A stretch of DNA of 64,000 nt from Sphingomonas ginsenosidimutans (GCF_002374835.1 NZ_NWVD01000001.1:930001-994000); one strand, 5' to 3'; positions 32,186-41,044 are shown, counted from the stretch's first letter. Numbers and translations are program-made. Notes: generated from the letters alone by a model not told the origin.

Positions 32186-32935
32186 ATGCGGGTGACGAAG
32201 GATTTCCTGCGCGGGCGTGGCCGCCACGCCATGTCGGCGCAGGAAAAGGACATATTGGAAGCCGCCGTGGAGCGCGTCGAGACGCTGCCTGCGCGCACGA
32301 TCATGACGCATCGCGGCGAGCCGGTGCGGTACAGCACGCTGTTGCTGGACGGCGTGATGTGCCGGTACATGGATGCGCGCGACGGGTTCCGCCAGCTGGT
32401 GGCGTTGCAGCTGCCCGGCGACTTCATCGACCTGCACGGCTATCCGCTGAAGCGGCTGGACCATGATGTCGGCACGCTGACCGAGGCACGGGTGGCGATG
32501 GTGCCGCATGCGCGGATCGACGCGATCCTGGCGGAGCATCCGCATCTGACGCGGCTGTTATGGCGATCGACGCTGCTGGACGCGGCGTTGCACCGCGAAT
32601 GGATCTTTCGCCTGGGACGCCTGGATGCGGTCGGGCGGGTCGCGCACGTCGTGATGGAAAGCTATCACCGGCTGCGCGTGGTCGGCAGGGCGACCGACGG
32701 CACCTTCGCCTTCCCGCTGACGCAGCAGGATCTGGGCGAGGCGTGCGGGCTGACCGGCGTGCACGTCAACCGCACGCTGCGGCGGCTGCGCGAGGACGGG
32801 TTGATGGATATGGCGCGCGGACAGGTGCGCATCCTGAACCTGCCGCGGATGGCGCGGGTGAGCGAGTTCGAGCCGGACTATCTCTACCTCGACGACGCGG
32901 GCGAAGGGCAGGGCGCCGCGCCGCCGGGCGGCTGA
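32186..32935 (+). CDS. Crp/Fnr family transcriptional regulator
   Basis: A 249-residue protein with an N-terminal cyclic-nucleotide-binding-like barrel (RTIMTHRGEPVRYSTLLLDGVMCRY, LPGDFIDLHGY near residues 37-87) and a C-terminal winged helix with LTQQDLGEACGLTGVHVNRTLRRLREDG near 178-205. No Fnr-type cysteine cluster is present, so oxygen sensing through an Fe-S centre is unlikely. Sphingomonads have many such regulators. Its target is not evident. Confidence 0.9.
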   Translation: MRVTKDFLRGRGRHAMSAQEKDILEAAVERVETLPARTIMTHRGEPVRYSTLLLDGVMCRYMDARDGFRQLVALQLPGDFIDLHGYPLKRLDHDVGTLTEARVAMVPHARIDAILAEHPHLTRLLWRSTLLDAALHREWIFRLGRLDAVGRVAHVVMESYHRLRVVGRATDGTFAFPLTQQDLGEACGLTGVHVNRTLRRLREDGLMDMARGQVRILNLPRMARVSEFEPDYLYLDDAGEGQGAAPPGG

Positions 32936-33017
32936 CGATCCGCCGAGCGACCGTCTTCGCCTGCCTGATCCCGTCGCGACGCTTGTTGCGGCTCCTCCAA
33001 TGTCGTTAGGTCGCGTC

Positions 33018-34244
33018 ATGTCCGATCCCTCGCCTCCCGCCCCGTCCGTCGCACCCGTCCCGCCGACCGATACGCTGGGCTATCCCGTCGCGCCCGACAG
33101 CGACCCGGTAATCGCGCTGCGCCGCGACCGGTTGCTCGCCGCGCTGACGCTGACCGCCGGGCTGGGGCTGATGGTCGGGCTGCCCTTCGCGTTGAAGGAG
33201 GGGGCCGAGTTCTTCATGCCGACCGCGGTCGCGCTGGTCGTGTCGCTGGCGCTGATCCCGCTGCTGGAATGGCTGGAGCGGCGGCGGCTGCCGTCGGCGG
33301 TGGCGGCGCTGCTGTGCGTGGTGCTGTTCCTGATCGTCGCCAATATCGCGCTGGCCGCGATCGTCGTGCCGGCGACCGAGTTCTTCCGGTTGCTGCCGAC
33401 GCGGATCAACCGCATCCAGAACAACCTGGCGCCGCTGCTGGACCTGTATTCCAGCCTGGAACGCTACGCCAACCGCACGCTGCGGCAGATCGCCAGCACG
33501 CCCGTGCGCCCTTCGCCGACCGCCGCGGTGGCGCCGCCCAGTTCGATCGTCGAGCTGGCCGCGACATCCGCACCGGCGGTGATCGTGCAGGTGTTCTACG
33601 CGATCCTGGTCAGCTTCTTCTTCCTGTCGGGCTGGACCCGCCTGCGCGAGCGGATGATCACCGAGCGCGCCAGTTTCGGCGGCGCGATGGCGACCGCGCG
33701 GGTGCTCCAGGAAATGGTCGACGATGTATCGAGCTATCTGGGCACCATCACCGCGATCAACGTCGCGCTGGGCGCGATCATCGCCGGGGCGCTGCACCTG
33801 CTGGGCATGCCGTTCCCGCTGATGTGGGGCGGGATCGTCGCGCTGCTGAACTACATCCCCTATTTCGGGCCGGTCGTCGCCGCGCTGTTGCTGGCGGTGG
33901 GCGGGCTGATGACCTTTTCCGACGTATGGACCGCGCTCGCGGCGCCGGCGATCATGTACGGCGCGCACCTGATCGAGGCGAATGTGGTGACGCCGCTGAT
34001 CGTCGGGCACCGGCTGACCATCAATCCGGTGATGATCCTCATCTCGATCAGCTTCTGGGGATGGGTGTGGGGCACGGTGGGGGCGTTGCTGGCGGTGCCG
34101 ATCCTCATCATCGTGCAGACGATCCTGTCCGCCGCGGGGCGCCCCGACATCGCCGGTTTCCTGTTCGAACACGGCACGCTGACGCGCCAGAAATCGGGCG
34201 AGGGGCGAAGCGGCTGGCGGCTTCGTGAAAAAGACGACGAATAA
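33018..34244 (+). CDS. AI-2E family transporter (YdiK/PerM-type permease)
   Basis: A roughly 408-residue integral membrane protein. A Pro-rich N-terminus is followed by paired helices near residues 45-110 (AALTLTAGLGLMVGLPFAL; VALVVSLALIPLLEWLERR; VAALLCVVLFLIVANIALAAIVV), a soluble stretch with Pro/Ala, and a C-terminal helical cluster with NYIPYFGPVVAALLLAVGG and the conserved PLIVGHRLTINPVMILISISFWGWVWG. The family was named for AI-2 export, but most members have other or unknown substrates. ATGs at 33000 and 33018 are both possible; neither has a good ribosome site. Confidence 0.85.
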   Translation: MSDPSPPAPSVAPVPPTDTLGYPVAPDSDPVIALRRDRLLAALTLTAGLGLMVGLPFALKEGAEFFMPTAVALVVSLALIPLLEWLERRRLPSAVAALLCVVLFLIVANIALAAIVVPATEFFRLLPTRINRIQNNLAPLLDLYSSLERYANRTLRQIASTPVRPSPTAAVAPPSSIVELAATSAPAVIVQVFYAILVSFFFLSGWTRLRERMITERASFGGAMATARVLQEMVDDVSSYLGTITAINVALGAIIAGALHLLGMPFPLMWGGIVALLNYIPYFGPVVAALLLAVGGLMTFSDVWTALAAPAIMYGAHLIEANVVTPLIVGHRLTINPVMILISISFWGWVWGTVGALLAVPILIIVQTILSAAGRPDIAGFLFEHGTLTRQKSGEGRSGWRLREKDDE

Positions 34245-34247
34245 GCG

Positions 34248-34276
34248 TTGACAGCCCCCGGCGCGCCGCCTAGTTG
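34248..34276 (+). promoter_or_regulatory. sigma-70-like promoter of tRNA-Asp
   Basis: TTGACA at 34248-34253 is a consensus -35 box; 17 bases later TAGTTG at 34271-34276 fits a weak -10. The following GC-rich run GCGCGCC looks like a stringent-type discriminator. Transcription would start near 34283, 15 bases before the mature tRNA. Confidence 0.6.
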
Positions 34277-34297
34277 GCGCGCCTCACGCTTCTCCAA

Positions 34298-34374
<77 letters not shown>

Positions 34375-34497
34375 TCCCTGCGGTTGACCGCAGCGGATAG
34401 CGTGGAAAATCCCTTCATTACCGAGTGTTATGCCTGCTGCCTGCAGCAAGTCGTCCCGGATCGCGGGCTTATATCCGGATGACGACGCGCGCGCCGG

Positions 34498-34716
34498 TTA
34501 CCGCCAGCGCCCGGTTTCCATCCAGCGCAGCAGCGGCTTGAGCGGGGCGATCCAGACGATGCCGGTGACGAGGTAGAAGACCGCCTGTACCGGCCACCAC
34601 CAACCGCCGACCACGCCCGACAGCGACGCGACCGCGACGCACCACACCAAGATCAGCGCCAGGATCGCGAGCATCCCCACCGGCTTGCGCCACGATGGTG
34701 CCGGACGGGGCGTCAT
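34498..34716 (-). CDS. DUF2842 small membrane protein
   Basis: A 72-residue protein with a basic N-terminus (RPAPSWRKPVG) and two hydrophobic helices, MLAILALILVWCVAVASL and WPVQAVFYLVTGIVWIAPL, followed by KPLLRWMETGRWR. This layout matches DUF2842 proteins of alphaproteobacteria, whose role is unknown. The ATG overlaps the ygfA stop (ATGA), so it is co-translated with the folate enzyme. Confidence 0.85.
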   Translation of the reverse strand: MTPRPAPSWRKPVGMLAILALILVWCVAVASLSGVVGGWWWPVQAVFYLVTGIVWIAPLKPLLRWMETGRWR

Positions 34717-35255
34717 GCCGCGATCCATTCGCGTTCGGTGGCGATGGCGTGGAGCGGCACGTCCCACGAATCGGCTGGAATCGCCGCGACCTCCTGCACG
34801 CTCCACGCGACGCCGATCCGGCGCGCACCGGGCCAGGCGGCGAAGGCGCGGTCGTAATGGCCCGCGCCCTGGCCCAGGCGGTTGAGCGCGCGGTCGAACG
34901 CCACCAGCGGGGTCAGCACGATATCGGGGGAGAGCGGCTCGGCATCGGCGGCCGGCTGGCTCAGGCCGAATGGGCCGCTGCCCAGCGCCGCGTCCGGATC
35001 CCAGCGCAGGAAGCGCAGCGGCGTCGCGCGGTCGACGACGTGCGGCAATGCCAGCCGGCAGCCCAGCGCGGTGGCGGCACGCTCCAGCGGGGCGGGATCC
35101 GCCTCGCTGCCGATCGGGACGTAGCTGGCGACCACCAGGCCGGGGGCCAGCAGCGCCTCGAACGCCGGATCGACGCCGATCGGCAGGTGCGGCGCGGCGG
35201 CGAAGGCATCGCGCGCGGCGCGGATCGCGGTGCGCAAGGGTCGCTTGTCGGTCAT
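34713..35255 (-). CDS. ygfA: 5-formyltetrahydrofolate cyclo-ligase
   Basis: A 180-residue enzyme converting 5-formyl-THF and ATP to 5,10-methenyl-THF. Family landmarks are the N-terminal basic KRPLRTAIRAARD, a central GSEADPAPLERAATALG with LALPHVVDR, and the conserved C-terminal LVAFDRALNRLGQGAGHYDRAF. The start at 35255 drops an upstream Pro-rich open stretch that overlaps the 6S RNA region. The order zapA, 6S RNA, ygfA is conserved in many proteobacteria. Confidence 0.93.
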   Translation of the reverse strand: MTDKRPLRTAIRAARDAFAAAPHLPIGVDPAFEALLAPGLVVASYVPIGSEADPAPLERAATALGCRLALPHVVDRATPLRFLRWDPDAALGSGPFGLSQPAADAEPLSPDIVLTPLVAFDRALNRLGQGAGHYDRAFAAWPGARRIGVAWSVQEVAAIPADSWDVPLHAIATEREWIAA

Positions 35256-35334
35256 CGCGGCTCCTGTGCGGAAAACGGTGCGCGGAGGAAGGGGGGGGCG
35301 GGGTGGCGGGACCGCCATGGCCGTTGGCCAAAGT

Positions 35335-35460
35335 ATCCACTGACGCCCAGTACGTCAGGTGGGGATCATGTGCGTCGGGCCAGGGCCCAGGCAGGGACAA
35401 CCCCCATGGATGATGAATAGCCTCAGGGATAATTTCAGGCTCGTACCGGGCAGAACCCGC
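35335..35460 (-). ncRNA. ssrS: 6S RNA (SsrS)
   Basis: On the minus strand, between zapA and ygfA, lies a long imperfect hairpin. The closing stem pairs GCCCGGTACG (35442-35451) with CGTACTGGGC (35345-35354), with one G-U. Next comes a small AGCCT/AGGCT hairpin in the 5' side of the bubble, then GGGG/CCCC stems, and an apical GGGCC/GGCCC hairpin. This mimics the promoter-bubble fold by which 6S RNA binds sigma-70 RNA polymerase. The synteny is the classic zapA-ssrS-ygfA. The ends are approximate. Confidence 0.78.
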
Positions 35461-35471
35461 CGCCTGACGAT

Positions 35472-35777
35472 CTAGGCGCTCGGCGCGGCATTCTCAAGGG
35501 CGTCGGCAAGCGATTCGAGCCGGCGGGTCAGCCGGTCGAGCGCGGCCGCCTCGGGCGTTTCGGGCGGCGGCTTCTGCCGTTCGTCGATCAGCTGGTCCGC
35601 GACCATCAGCGCGGCGAGCAGGAAGGCGCGGTTCGCGCCCCCCGCACCCGCGGCGCGGCGCGCGTCGGCCCAATGTTCCTCGATGATCGCCGCGGCCTGG
35701 TGCAGCCGGTCCTCGCCGCCGTCGCGGCAGCCGACGTCGTGAGTCGTGTCGCCGATCCTGAGCGTGACGATCGCCAT
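35472..35777 (-). CDS. zapA: cell division protein ZapA
   Basis: A 101-residue protein fitting the ZapA family, which bundles FtsZ filaments at the division ring. The N-terminal beta part [16 protein letters not shown] is followed by [17 protein letters not shown], the Ala-rich [17 protein letters not shown] helix and a C-terminal coiled coil with [17 protein letters not shown]. Its ATG overlaps the stop of a small upstream ORF by one base (TGATG), and 6S RNA follows downstream. Confidence 0.9.
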   Translation of the reverse strand: MAIVTLRIGDTTHDVGCRDGGEDRLHQAAAIIEEHWADARRAAGAGGANRAFLLAALMVADQLIDERQKPPPETPEAAALDRLTRRLESLADALENAAPSA

Positions 35778-35953
35778 CAGTCGTTTCCTTCGCCGGCGAT
35801 GATCTCGTCCAGCGCGGCCACCGCCTCGCCCATCCGTTGCCGCAGCGCCGCGTGGCGGCGTTCCATCACGGCGGCGGCGGTGCGGCGGTCCTCCACCACC
35901 CGTTCGATACGGTCGATGGCGGCTTCGAGCCGGGTGATCGCGGGATTGTCCAT
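35777..35953 (-). CDS. small coiled-coil protein upstream of zapA
   Basis: A 58-residue ORF ([20 protein letters not shown]...) that is almost entirely helical heptads: [19 protein letters not shown] and [16 protein letters not shown]. It is coupled to zapA by the TGATG overlap. Similar short coiled-coil ORFs precede zapA in other sphingomonads, by my recollection. A role near FtsZ or ZapA is only inferred from position. Confidence 0.72.
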   Translation of the reverse strand: MDNPAITRLEAAIDRIERVVEDRRTAAAVMERRHAALRQRMGEAVAALDEIIAGEGND

Positions 35954-36100
35954 GGCGCTTGCGATAGGATCGCGTGCCAGCCCCGACAAGCCCGATCGCG
36001 CCCCGTTACCGGACGGGATGACGCGCCGCGGCGGTTGACGGACGCGCCCGCGCCTGCGCAAAGACCCGCCGTTCACCGAATATCGGGCGAGGGAGGCATC

Positions 36101-37102
36101 ATGACGAAGGTAGCGATCAACGGCTTCGGACGTATCGGCCGGCTGGTGGCGCGCGCACTGCTGGAGCGCGGCAGCGAGCTGGAACTGGTGGCGATCAACG
36201 ACCTTGCCGATACCAAGTCGAACGCCTGGCTGTTCAGCCGCGACAGCGTCCACGGCAAATATGCCGGCACCGTCGAGGCGGACGGGCAGGACATGGTGAT
36301 CGACGGCAAGCGCATCCGCGTCACCGCCGAGCGCGATCCGGCCAACCTGCCGCACAAGGAACTGGGCGTCGATCTGGTGCTGGAATGCACCGGCTTCTTC
36401 ACCGACCGCGCCAGCGCGCAGAAGCATATCGACGCGGGCGCGAAGAAGGTGCTGATCTCCGCCCCGGCCAAGGGCGTCGACCTGACCGTCGTCTATGGCG
36501 TCAACCACGACAAGCTGGAGGCCGGGCACACGATCGTGTCGAACGCATCGTGCACCACCAACTGCCTGGCGCCGGTGGCCAAGGTGCTGAACGATGCGAT
36601 CGGCATCGAGCGCGGGCTGATGACCACCATCCACGCCTATACCAACGACCAGAAGATCCTGGACCAGATCCATCCCGACCTGCGCCGGGCGCGCGCCGCG
36701 GCGATGAGCATGATCCCGACCACCACCGGCGCCGCGCGCGCGGTGGGCGAAGTGCTGCCCGAGCTGAAGGGCAAGCTGGACGGTTCGGCGGTACGCGTGC
36801 CGACCCCGGACGGCAGCCTGATCGACCTGACCTTCACCCCCAAGCGCGACACTACTCGCGACGAGGTCAACGCGCTGCTGAAGGCGGCCGCGGAAGGGCC
36901 GATGAAGGGCGTGCTGGACTATTCGGACGAACCGCTGGTGTCGATCGACATCGTCCACACGCCGGTATCCTCGACGGTCGACAGCCTGGAGACCGCGGTG
37001 CTGGACGGCAAGCTGGTGCGCGTCGTCAGCTGGTACGACAACGAATGGGGCTTCTCCAACCGGATGGTCGATACCGCGACGGCGATGGCGAAGCTGGGGT
37101 GA
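36101..37102 (+). CDS. gap: glyceraldehyde-3-phosphate dehydrogenase, type I
   Basis: A 333-residue enzyme converting glyceraldehyde-3-phosphate, NAD and phosphate to 1,3-bisphosphoglycerate. NGFGRIGR at 7-14 binds NAD, Cys151 in [12 protein letters not shown] is the catalytic thiol, and [13 protein letters not shown] is at the C-terminus. GGGAGG precedes the ATG at 36101. It starts a glycolytic cluster with pgk and aldolase. The frame is open upstream through the antisense small ORFs; that part is not coding. Confidence 0.96.
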   Translation: MTKVAINGFGRIGRLVARALLERGSELELVAINDLADTKSNAWLFSRDSVHGKYAGTVEADGQDMVIDGKRIRVTAERDPANLPHKELGVDLVLECTGFFTDRASAQKHIDAGAKKVLISAPAKGVDLTVVYGVNHDKLEAGHTIVSNASCTTNCLAPVAKVLNDAIGIERGLMTTIHAYTNDQKILDQIHPDLRRARAAAMSMIPTTTGAARAVGEVLPELKGKLDGSAVRVPTPDGSLIDLTFTPKRDTTRDEVNALLKAAAEGPMKGVLDYSDEPLVSIDIVHTPVSSTVDSLETAVLDGKLVRVVSWYDNEWGFSNRMVDTATAMAKLG

Positions 37103-37121
37103 TGAGCGCGCCCGACACGTC

Positions 37122-37180
37122 ACCCCGGCGGAAGCCGGGGTCTCCCTGTAACGGGGAGATGCCGGCTTTCGCTGGCATGA
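37122..37180. repeat. REP-like composite palindrome between gap and MOSC gene
   Basis: Three adjacent palindromes: ACCCCGGC/GCCGGGGT at 37122-37141 with GGAA between, a TCTCCC/GGGGAGA hairpin at about 37141-37159, and an ATGCCGGC/GCTGGCAT unit at about 37159-37178. They combine both repeat types seen elsewhere in the window. Confidence 0.75.
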
Positions 37181-37199
37181 CGTTGTGGCGGGATAGCCG

Positions 37200-37658
37200 A
37201 TGACCGGCCGCTTGCTGGGCATCGCGCGCCACGCCCGGTCGCGCGCACCGATGGAGCTGGTGGAGCGCGTCGAGGTGACGCGCGACGGCGGGATCCACGG
37301 CGATTTCCGCGGCGCGATGCGCGGCAAGCCCTACCGGCGGCAGGTGACGCTGATCGAGCGCGGCGACTGGGAGGGGGCGATGGCCGAGGTGGGCCATCGC
37401 ATCGGCTGGCAGGAACGGCGCGCCAACCTGCTGGTCGACGGCATCGACCTGCCCAGGGTGCCGGGCGTGCGGCTGCGGATCGGCGCCGACGTGGTGCTGG
37501 AGATCACCCGCGAATGCGATCCGTGCGAGCGGATGGAGGCGTTGGCCGATGGCTTGCGCGCGGCGTTGACCCCCGATTGGCGCGGCGGCGCGTGCGCGAT
37601 GGTGGTCGAGGGCGGATGGATCGCGCTCGACGATGCAATCAGGATCGAGGAATCATGA
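37200..37658 (+). CDS. MOSC domain protein
   Basis: A 152-residue MOSC-domain protein. [11 protein letters not shown] near residues 28-38 and [13 protein letters not shown] near 46-58 fit the beta-strand core, and [11 protein letters not shown] near 102-112 places the conserved Cys106 (with Cys109) that in MOSC proteins binds molybdenum cofactor sulfur. Single-domain MOSC proteins such as YiiM reduce N-hydroxylated compounds. The stop overlaps the pgk ATG (ATGA), so it is made with pgk, an unusual partner. Confidence 0.87.
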   Translation: MTGRLLGIARHARSRAPMELVERVEVTRDGGIHGDFRGAMRGKPYRRQVTLIERGDWEGAMAEVGHRIGWQERRANLLVDGIDLPRVPGVRLRIGADVVLEITRECDPCERMEALADGLRAALTPDWRGGACAMVVEGGWIALDDAIRIEES

Positions 37659-38848
37659 CCAAGTCGTTCCGAACGCTGGATGATATCGGCGACGTCCAGG
37701 GCCGCCGCGTGCTGGTGCGCGAGGATTTGAACGTGCCGCTGGCCGATGGCCGCGTCACCGACGACACGCGGCTGCGCGCCACCGTCGCGACCGTCGCCGA
37801 ACTGGCCGACCAGGGCGCGATCGTGCTGGTGCTGGCGCATTTCGGCCGGCCCAAGGGCGTGCCGAGTGCCGAGCTGTCGCTGGCGCAGATCGTCAAGCCG
37901 TATGAAGCGGTACTGGGCCGCCCGGTCCGCTACGTCGACTGGGAAGGCGCGGCGGACGCGGTGGCGACGATGCAGCCGGGCGATATCGGCGTGCTGGAGA
38001 ACACGCGCTTCTTCGGCGGCGAGGAGAAGAACGATCCGGCGGTGGTCGCGCGCTTCGCGGCGCTGGGCGAGCTGTACGTCAACGACGCCTTTTCCGCCGC
38101 GCACCGCGCACATGCCTCGACCGAGGGACTGGCGCACGCGCTGCCCGCGTTCGCCGGGCGCGCGATGGAGGCGGAGCTGGACGCGCTGGAAAAGGCGCTG
38201 GGCAAGCCCGAGCATCCGGTCGCCGCGGTGGTCGGCGGGGCAAAGGTGTCGACCAAGCTGGACGTGCTCAAGCATCTGGTGGCGAAGGTTGATCACCTGA
38301 TCATCGGCGGCGGCATGGCCAACACCTTCCTGGCGGCGCGCGGAGTCGACGTGGGCAAGAGCCTGTGCGAGCACGACCTGACCGGCACCGCCGAGGAGAT
38401 CCTGGACGCCGCGGACAAGGCCGGCTGCACCGTGCATTTGCCCTATGACGTGGTGGTCGCGAAGGAATTCAGGGCGAACCCGCCGACGCGCACCGTCAAC
38501 GTGCACGAAGTGGCGGCGGACGAGATGATCCTGGACGTCGGCCCCGCCGCGGTCGAGGCGCTGGGCGACGTGCTCAAGACGTGCCGGACGCTGGTGTGGA
38601 ACGGCCCGCTGGGCGCGTTCGAGACCGCGCCGTTCGACACCGCCACGGTGGCGCTGGCGCGGACCGCCGCGGCGCTGACCAAGGAAGGCAGCCTGGTGTC
38701 GGTGGCGGGCGGCGGCGACACGGTTGCGGCGCTGAACCACGCGGGTGCGGGCGAATCGTTCACCTTCGTATCGACCGCGGGCGGCGCGTTCCTGGAATGG
38801 ATGGAAGGGCGCGAGCTGCCCGGCGTCGCGGCATTGTTGCGCGACTGA
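37655..38848 (+). CDS. pgk: phosphoglycerate kinase
   Basis: A 397-residue enzyme transferring the acyl phosphate of 1,3-bisphosphoglycerate to [14 protein letters not shown] near residues 20-30, the substrate-binding LAHFGRPKG near 61-69, [22 protein letters not shown] near 195-203, and the C-terminal [11 protein letters not shown] are all present. It starts by ATGA overlap with the MOSC gene. It works directly after gap. Confidence 0.96.
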   Translation: MTKSFRTLDDIGDVQGRRVLVREDLNVPLADGRVTDDTRLRATVATVAELADQGAIVLVLAHFGRPKGVPSAELSLAQIVKPYEAVLGRPVRYVDWEGAADAVATMQPGDIGVLENTRFFGGEEKNDPAVVARFAALGELYVNDAFSAAHRAHASTEGLAHALPAFAGRAMEAELDALEKALGKPEHPVAAVVGGAKVSTKLDVLKHLVAKVDHLIIGGGMANTFLAARGVDVGKSLCEHDLTGTAEEILDAADKAGCTVHLPYDVVVAKEFRANPPTRTVNVHEVAADEMILDVGPAAVEALGDVLKTCRTLVWNGPLGAFETAPFDTATVALARTAAALTKEGSLVSVAGGGDTVAALNHAGAGESFTFVSTAGGAFLEWMEGRELPGVAALLRD

Positions 38849-38866
38849 GCCGCCTGCGTGCCCGCG

Positions 38867-39391
38867 CTATGCCGCCGGCGCGGCGGGCGCGGGCGCCGGT
38901 TCGTTCAGCAGCGGGACGATGACGCGGTTGAGATCGTCGAGCGTGAAGGCGCCCGCCCGCGCGTAACGGACGCGTCCTGCACGATCGATGACGTAGTTCG
39001 TCGGCAGGCCGGTGATGTCGCGATACGGCCCGGTCATCCGGCGCACCGGCGTGATGTGGAGCGCGGCGAACAGCGGCTTCATCTTCGACAGCGGCAGCGA
39101 ATCATCGGTCATCGCGGCGAACACGCGCAGGCCGTGGCGCTGTTGCAGCGCGTAATAGGCGTCGAGCAGCGGCAGTTCCTGACGGCACGGCGCGCACCAG
39201 GTCGCCCAGTAATTGAGGATCACCACCTGTCCGCGCAGGTGGTCGGACGTGATCTTCGTGCCGTCGATCGTCGTCAGCGTGAAGGGCGGTGCGGCCTGCC
39301 CGACCGCCGGCGGGCGCGCGACCGCCGGGCCGAGGGCGATGCCCGCCGCGAACAATGCGGCCGCCGGAAGCAGGCGCGTGCGAATCGTCAT
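38867..39391 (-). CDS. TlpA-like thioredoxin-fold disulfide reductase
   Basis: A 174-residue periplasmic thioredoxin-fold protein. The N-terminus TRLLPAAALFAAGIALGPAVA is a signal peptide or anchor; NYWATWCAPCRQELP gives the redox Cys66 and Cys69; TGLPTNYVIDRAGRV holds the cis-Pro. The C-terminus is Pro/Ala-rich. TlpA proteins reduce disulfides in cytochrome c assembly or other exported proteins. It is on the opposite strand within the glycolytic cluster, converging on pgk. Confidence 0.9.
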   Translation of the reverse strand: MTIRTRLLPAAALFAAGIALGPAVARPPAVGQAAPPFTLTTIDGTKITSDHLRGQVVILNYWATWCAPCRQELPLLDAYYALQQRHGLRVFAAMTDDSLPLSKMKPLFAALHITPVRRMTGPYRDITGLPTNYVIDRAGRVRYARAGAFTLDDLNRVIVPLLNEPAPAPAAPAA

Positions 39392-39475
39392 GACGTCAGT
39401 CCCCCCGCCGCGAAGCGTGCGATGACGGGACGGCCCATGTCAAAAGCCGGTTGCGTCGTTCCGGCCAAGCCTCTA

Positions 39476-39493
39476 CGTTAAACGCGTTAAACG
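39476..39493. promoter_or_regulatory. tandem 9-base repeat upstream of RHH antitoxin, likely operator
   Basis: CGTTAAACG occurs twice in perfect tandem (39476-39484 and 39485-39493), ending 7 bases before the antitoxin ATG. The junction forms the palindrome AACGCGTT. Tandem sites are typical for ribbon-helix-helix dimers that bind co-operatively, so this is probably the autoregulatory operator. Confidence 0.7.
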
Positions 39494-39500
39494 GAGAAGC

Positions 39501-39740
39501 ATGTTGCTGGGCGTCAGGCTCGATACCGAACTGGAGGAACGGCTGGCCGCGGTCGCACGCACGCAGGGGCGCAGCAAGAGCGACATCGCACGCGAAGCCG
39601 TGCGCCGCTACGTCGAGCTGCACGACGAGGCGTTCCGGCGCGAGGCACGGCGCCAGTCGACGCGCGCGTCGCGGCGCGACACCGCGGGCGACTATGCGTT
39701 CTGGGAACGTGCCGAATCGGAGGATGCGGCGTGGCGGTGA
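39501..39740 (+). CDS. ribbon-helix-helix antitoxin/regulator
   Basis: A 79-residue CopG/Arc-type protein. LLGVRLDTELEERLAAVA provides the DNA-binding strand and first helix, then GRSKSDIAREAVRRYVE the second helix. The C-terminal tail (FRREARRQSTRASRRD..., EDAAWR) is polar and would bind the toxin. It overlaps the MazF-like gene by 10 bases and is preceded by a tandem CGTTAAACG repeat. It would neutralise the toxin and repress its own promoter. Confidence 0.88.
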   Translation: MLLGVRLDTELEERLAAVARTQGRSKSDIAREAVRRYVELHDEAFRREARRQSTRASRRDTAGDYAFWERAESEDAAWR

Positions 39741-40114
39741 CGGAGGTGGCGGACGCTGCCGTGACGGCCACCGGCAGCGGCCCGGTGATCCAGCATGGCG
39801 CGATCGTGATGGTCGATGCGCCGGAGGGGATCGACGGCACGCCGCGCGCCTGCGTGGTGGTGCAGGCCGATCTGTTCAACGAAACCCATGCGACGGTCAC
39901 CGTATGCCCGCTGACGACGGTGGTGGGGGGCGAGGCGCTGTTCCGCGTTGCCATCTCTCCGCAGGAACATACCGGGCTGCCGGTGGAGTGCGAGGTGCAG
40001 GTGGATCGCATCACCAGCATCCGCCGTCATCGCATCGTCAAGGTCATCGGCCATGCCTCCGCCACCCGCATGGAGCAGGTGGATCAGGCATTGCGCCGCT
40101 GGTTAGCTTTGTAA
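39731..40114 (+). CDS. MazF/PemK-like endoribonuclease toxin
   Basis: A 127-residue protein with the MazF core. HGAIVMVDAPEGIDGTPRACVVVQ near residues 22-45 matches the usual GDI..VD...G...RP..VVQ pattern; TVTVCPLTTVV, the LPVECEVQVDRITSIRRHRI segment and a C-terminal helix follow. MazF toxins cut mRNA at short motifs. A GTG start at 39731 overlaps the antitoxin and leaves a 20-residue N-terminal extension unusual for MazF. The pair lies between the tlpA-like gene and class I aldolase. Confidence 0.87.
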   Translation: MAVTEVADAAVTATGSGPVIQHGAIVMVDAPEGIDGTPRACVVVQADLFNETHATVTVCPLTTVVGGEALFRVAISPQEHTGLPVECEVQVDRITSIRRHRIVKVIGHASATRMEQVDQALRRWLAL

Positions 40115-40135
40115 TCAAACAGATAGGGAATAAAC

Positions 40136-41044
40136 ATGACGCCGATCGTCAAGTCGATTCTGGACAAATACGAAGCCACCAGCCCGGCGGTGAAAGCCAA
40201 TCTGGCGCGCATCCTGATGCAGGGGAAGCTGGGCGGCACGGGCAAGCTCATCATCCTGCCGGTCGACCAGGGGTTCGAGCACGGCCCGGCGCGCAGCTTC
40301 GCGGTCAATCCGCCGGCCTATGACCCGCACTATCACTATCAGCTGGCGATCGACGCCGGCCTGTCGGCCTATGCGGCGCCGCTGGGGATGCTGGAGGCGG
40401 GCGCCGACACGTTCGCGGGGCAGATCCCGACGATCCTGAAGGTCAACAGCTCGAACAGCTGGGCGACGCAGATCGCGCAGGCGCAGACCGGCAGCGTCGA
40501 GGACGCGCTGCGGCTGGGCTGCGCCGCGATCGGCTTCACCATCTATCCCGGGTCGGACGATATCTTCGCCGCGATGGAGCAGATCCGCGCGCTGCGCGAG
40601 GAAGCCGCCGCGGCCGGGCTGGCCACCGTGATCTGGAGCTATCCGCGCGGCGGCAAGCTGAGCAAGGATGGCGAACTGGCGCTCGACGTCGGCGCCTATG
40701 CCGCGCACATGGCCGCGCTGCTGGGCGCACACATCATCAAGGTGAAGCTGCCGAGCGCGCATATCGAGCAGAAGGACGCGCAGAAGAGCTACGAGGGCAC
40801 CGACTGGTCGAAGCAGTCCGACCGCGTGCGCCATGTCGTCCAGTCGAGCTTCGCGGGGCGGCGGATCGTGGTGTTCTCGGGCGGGGCGGCCAAGGGTGCC
40901 GACGCGGTGTACCAGGACGCGCGCGACATCCGCGACGGCGGGGGCAACGGCTCGATCATCGGCCGCAACACCTTCCAGCGCGAGCGTGGCGAGGCGCTCG
41001 CGATGCTCGACAAGCTGGTGTCGATCTACAAGGGCGAGGAATAA
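40136..41044 (+). CDS. fbaB: fructose-bisphosphate aldolase, class I (DhnA/FbaB type)
   Basis: A 302-residue Schiff-base aldolase. LPVDQGFEHGP near residues 41-51 and HIIKVKLPS near 199-207 (Lys202 or Lys204 is the Schiff-base candidate) are typical of the DhnA family, as is the phosphate-binding FSGGAAKG and GRNTFQRE at the C-terminus. It splits fructose-1,6-bisphosphate and is unrelated in sequence to class II enzymes. It starts 21 bases after the toxin stop. It completes the cluster with gap and pgk. Confidence 0.92.
   Translation: MTPIVKSILDKYEATSPAVKANLARILMQGKLGGTGKLIILPVDQGFEHGPARSFAVNPPAYDPHYHYQLAIDAGLSAYAAPLGMLEAGADTFAGQIPTILKVNSSNSWATQIAQAQTGSVEDALRLGCAAIGFTIYPGSDDIFAAMEQIRALREEAAAAGLATVIWSYPRGGKLSKDGELALDVGAYAAHMAALLGAHIIKVKLPSAHIEQKDAQKSYEGTDWSKQSDRVRHVVQSSFAGRRIVVFSGGAAKGADAVYQDARDIRDGGGNGSIIGRNTFQRERGEALAMLDKLVSIYKGEE

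Noticed and set aside
37081..37180. CRISPR-like repeats between gap and MOSC genes
   Set aside because: The units are dissimilar palindromes without regular spacers; they are REP-like. No CRISPR array was seen anywhere.
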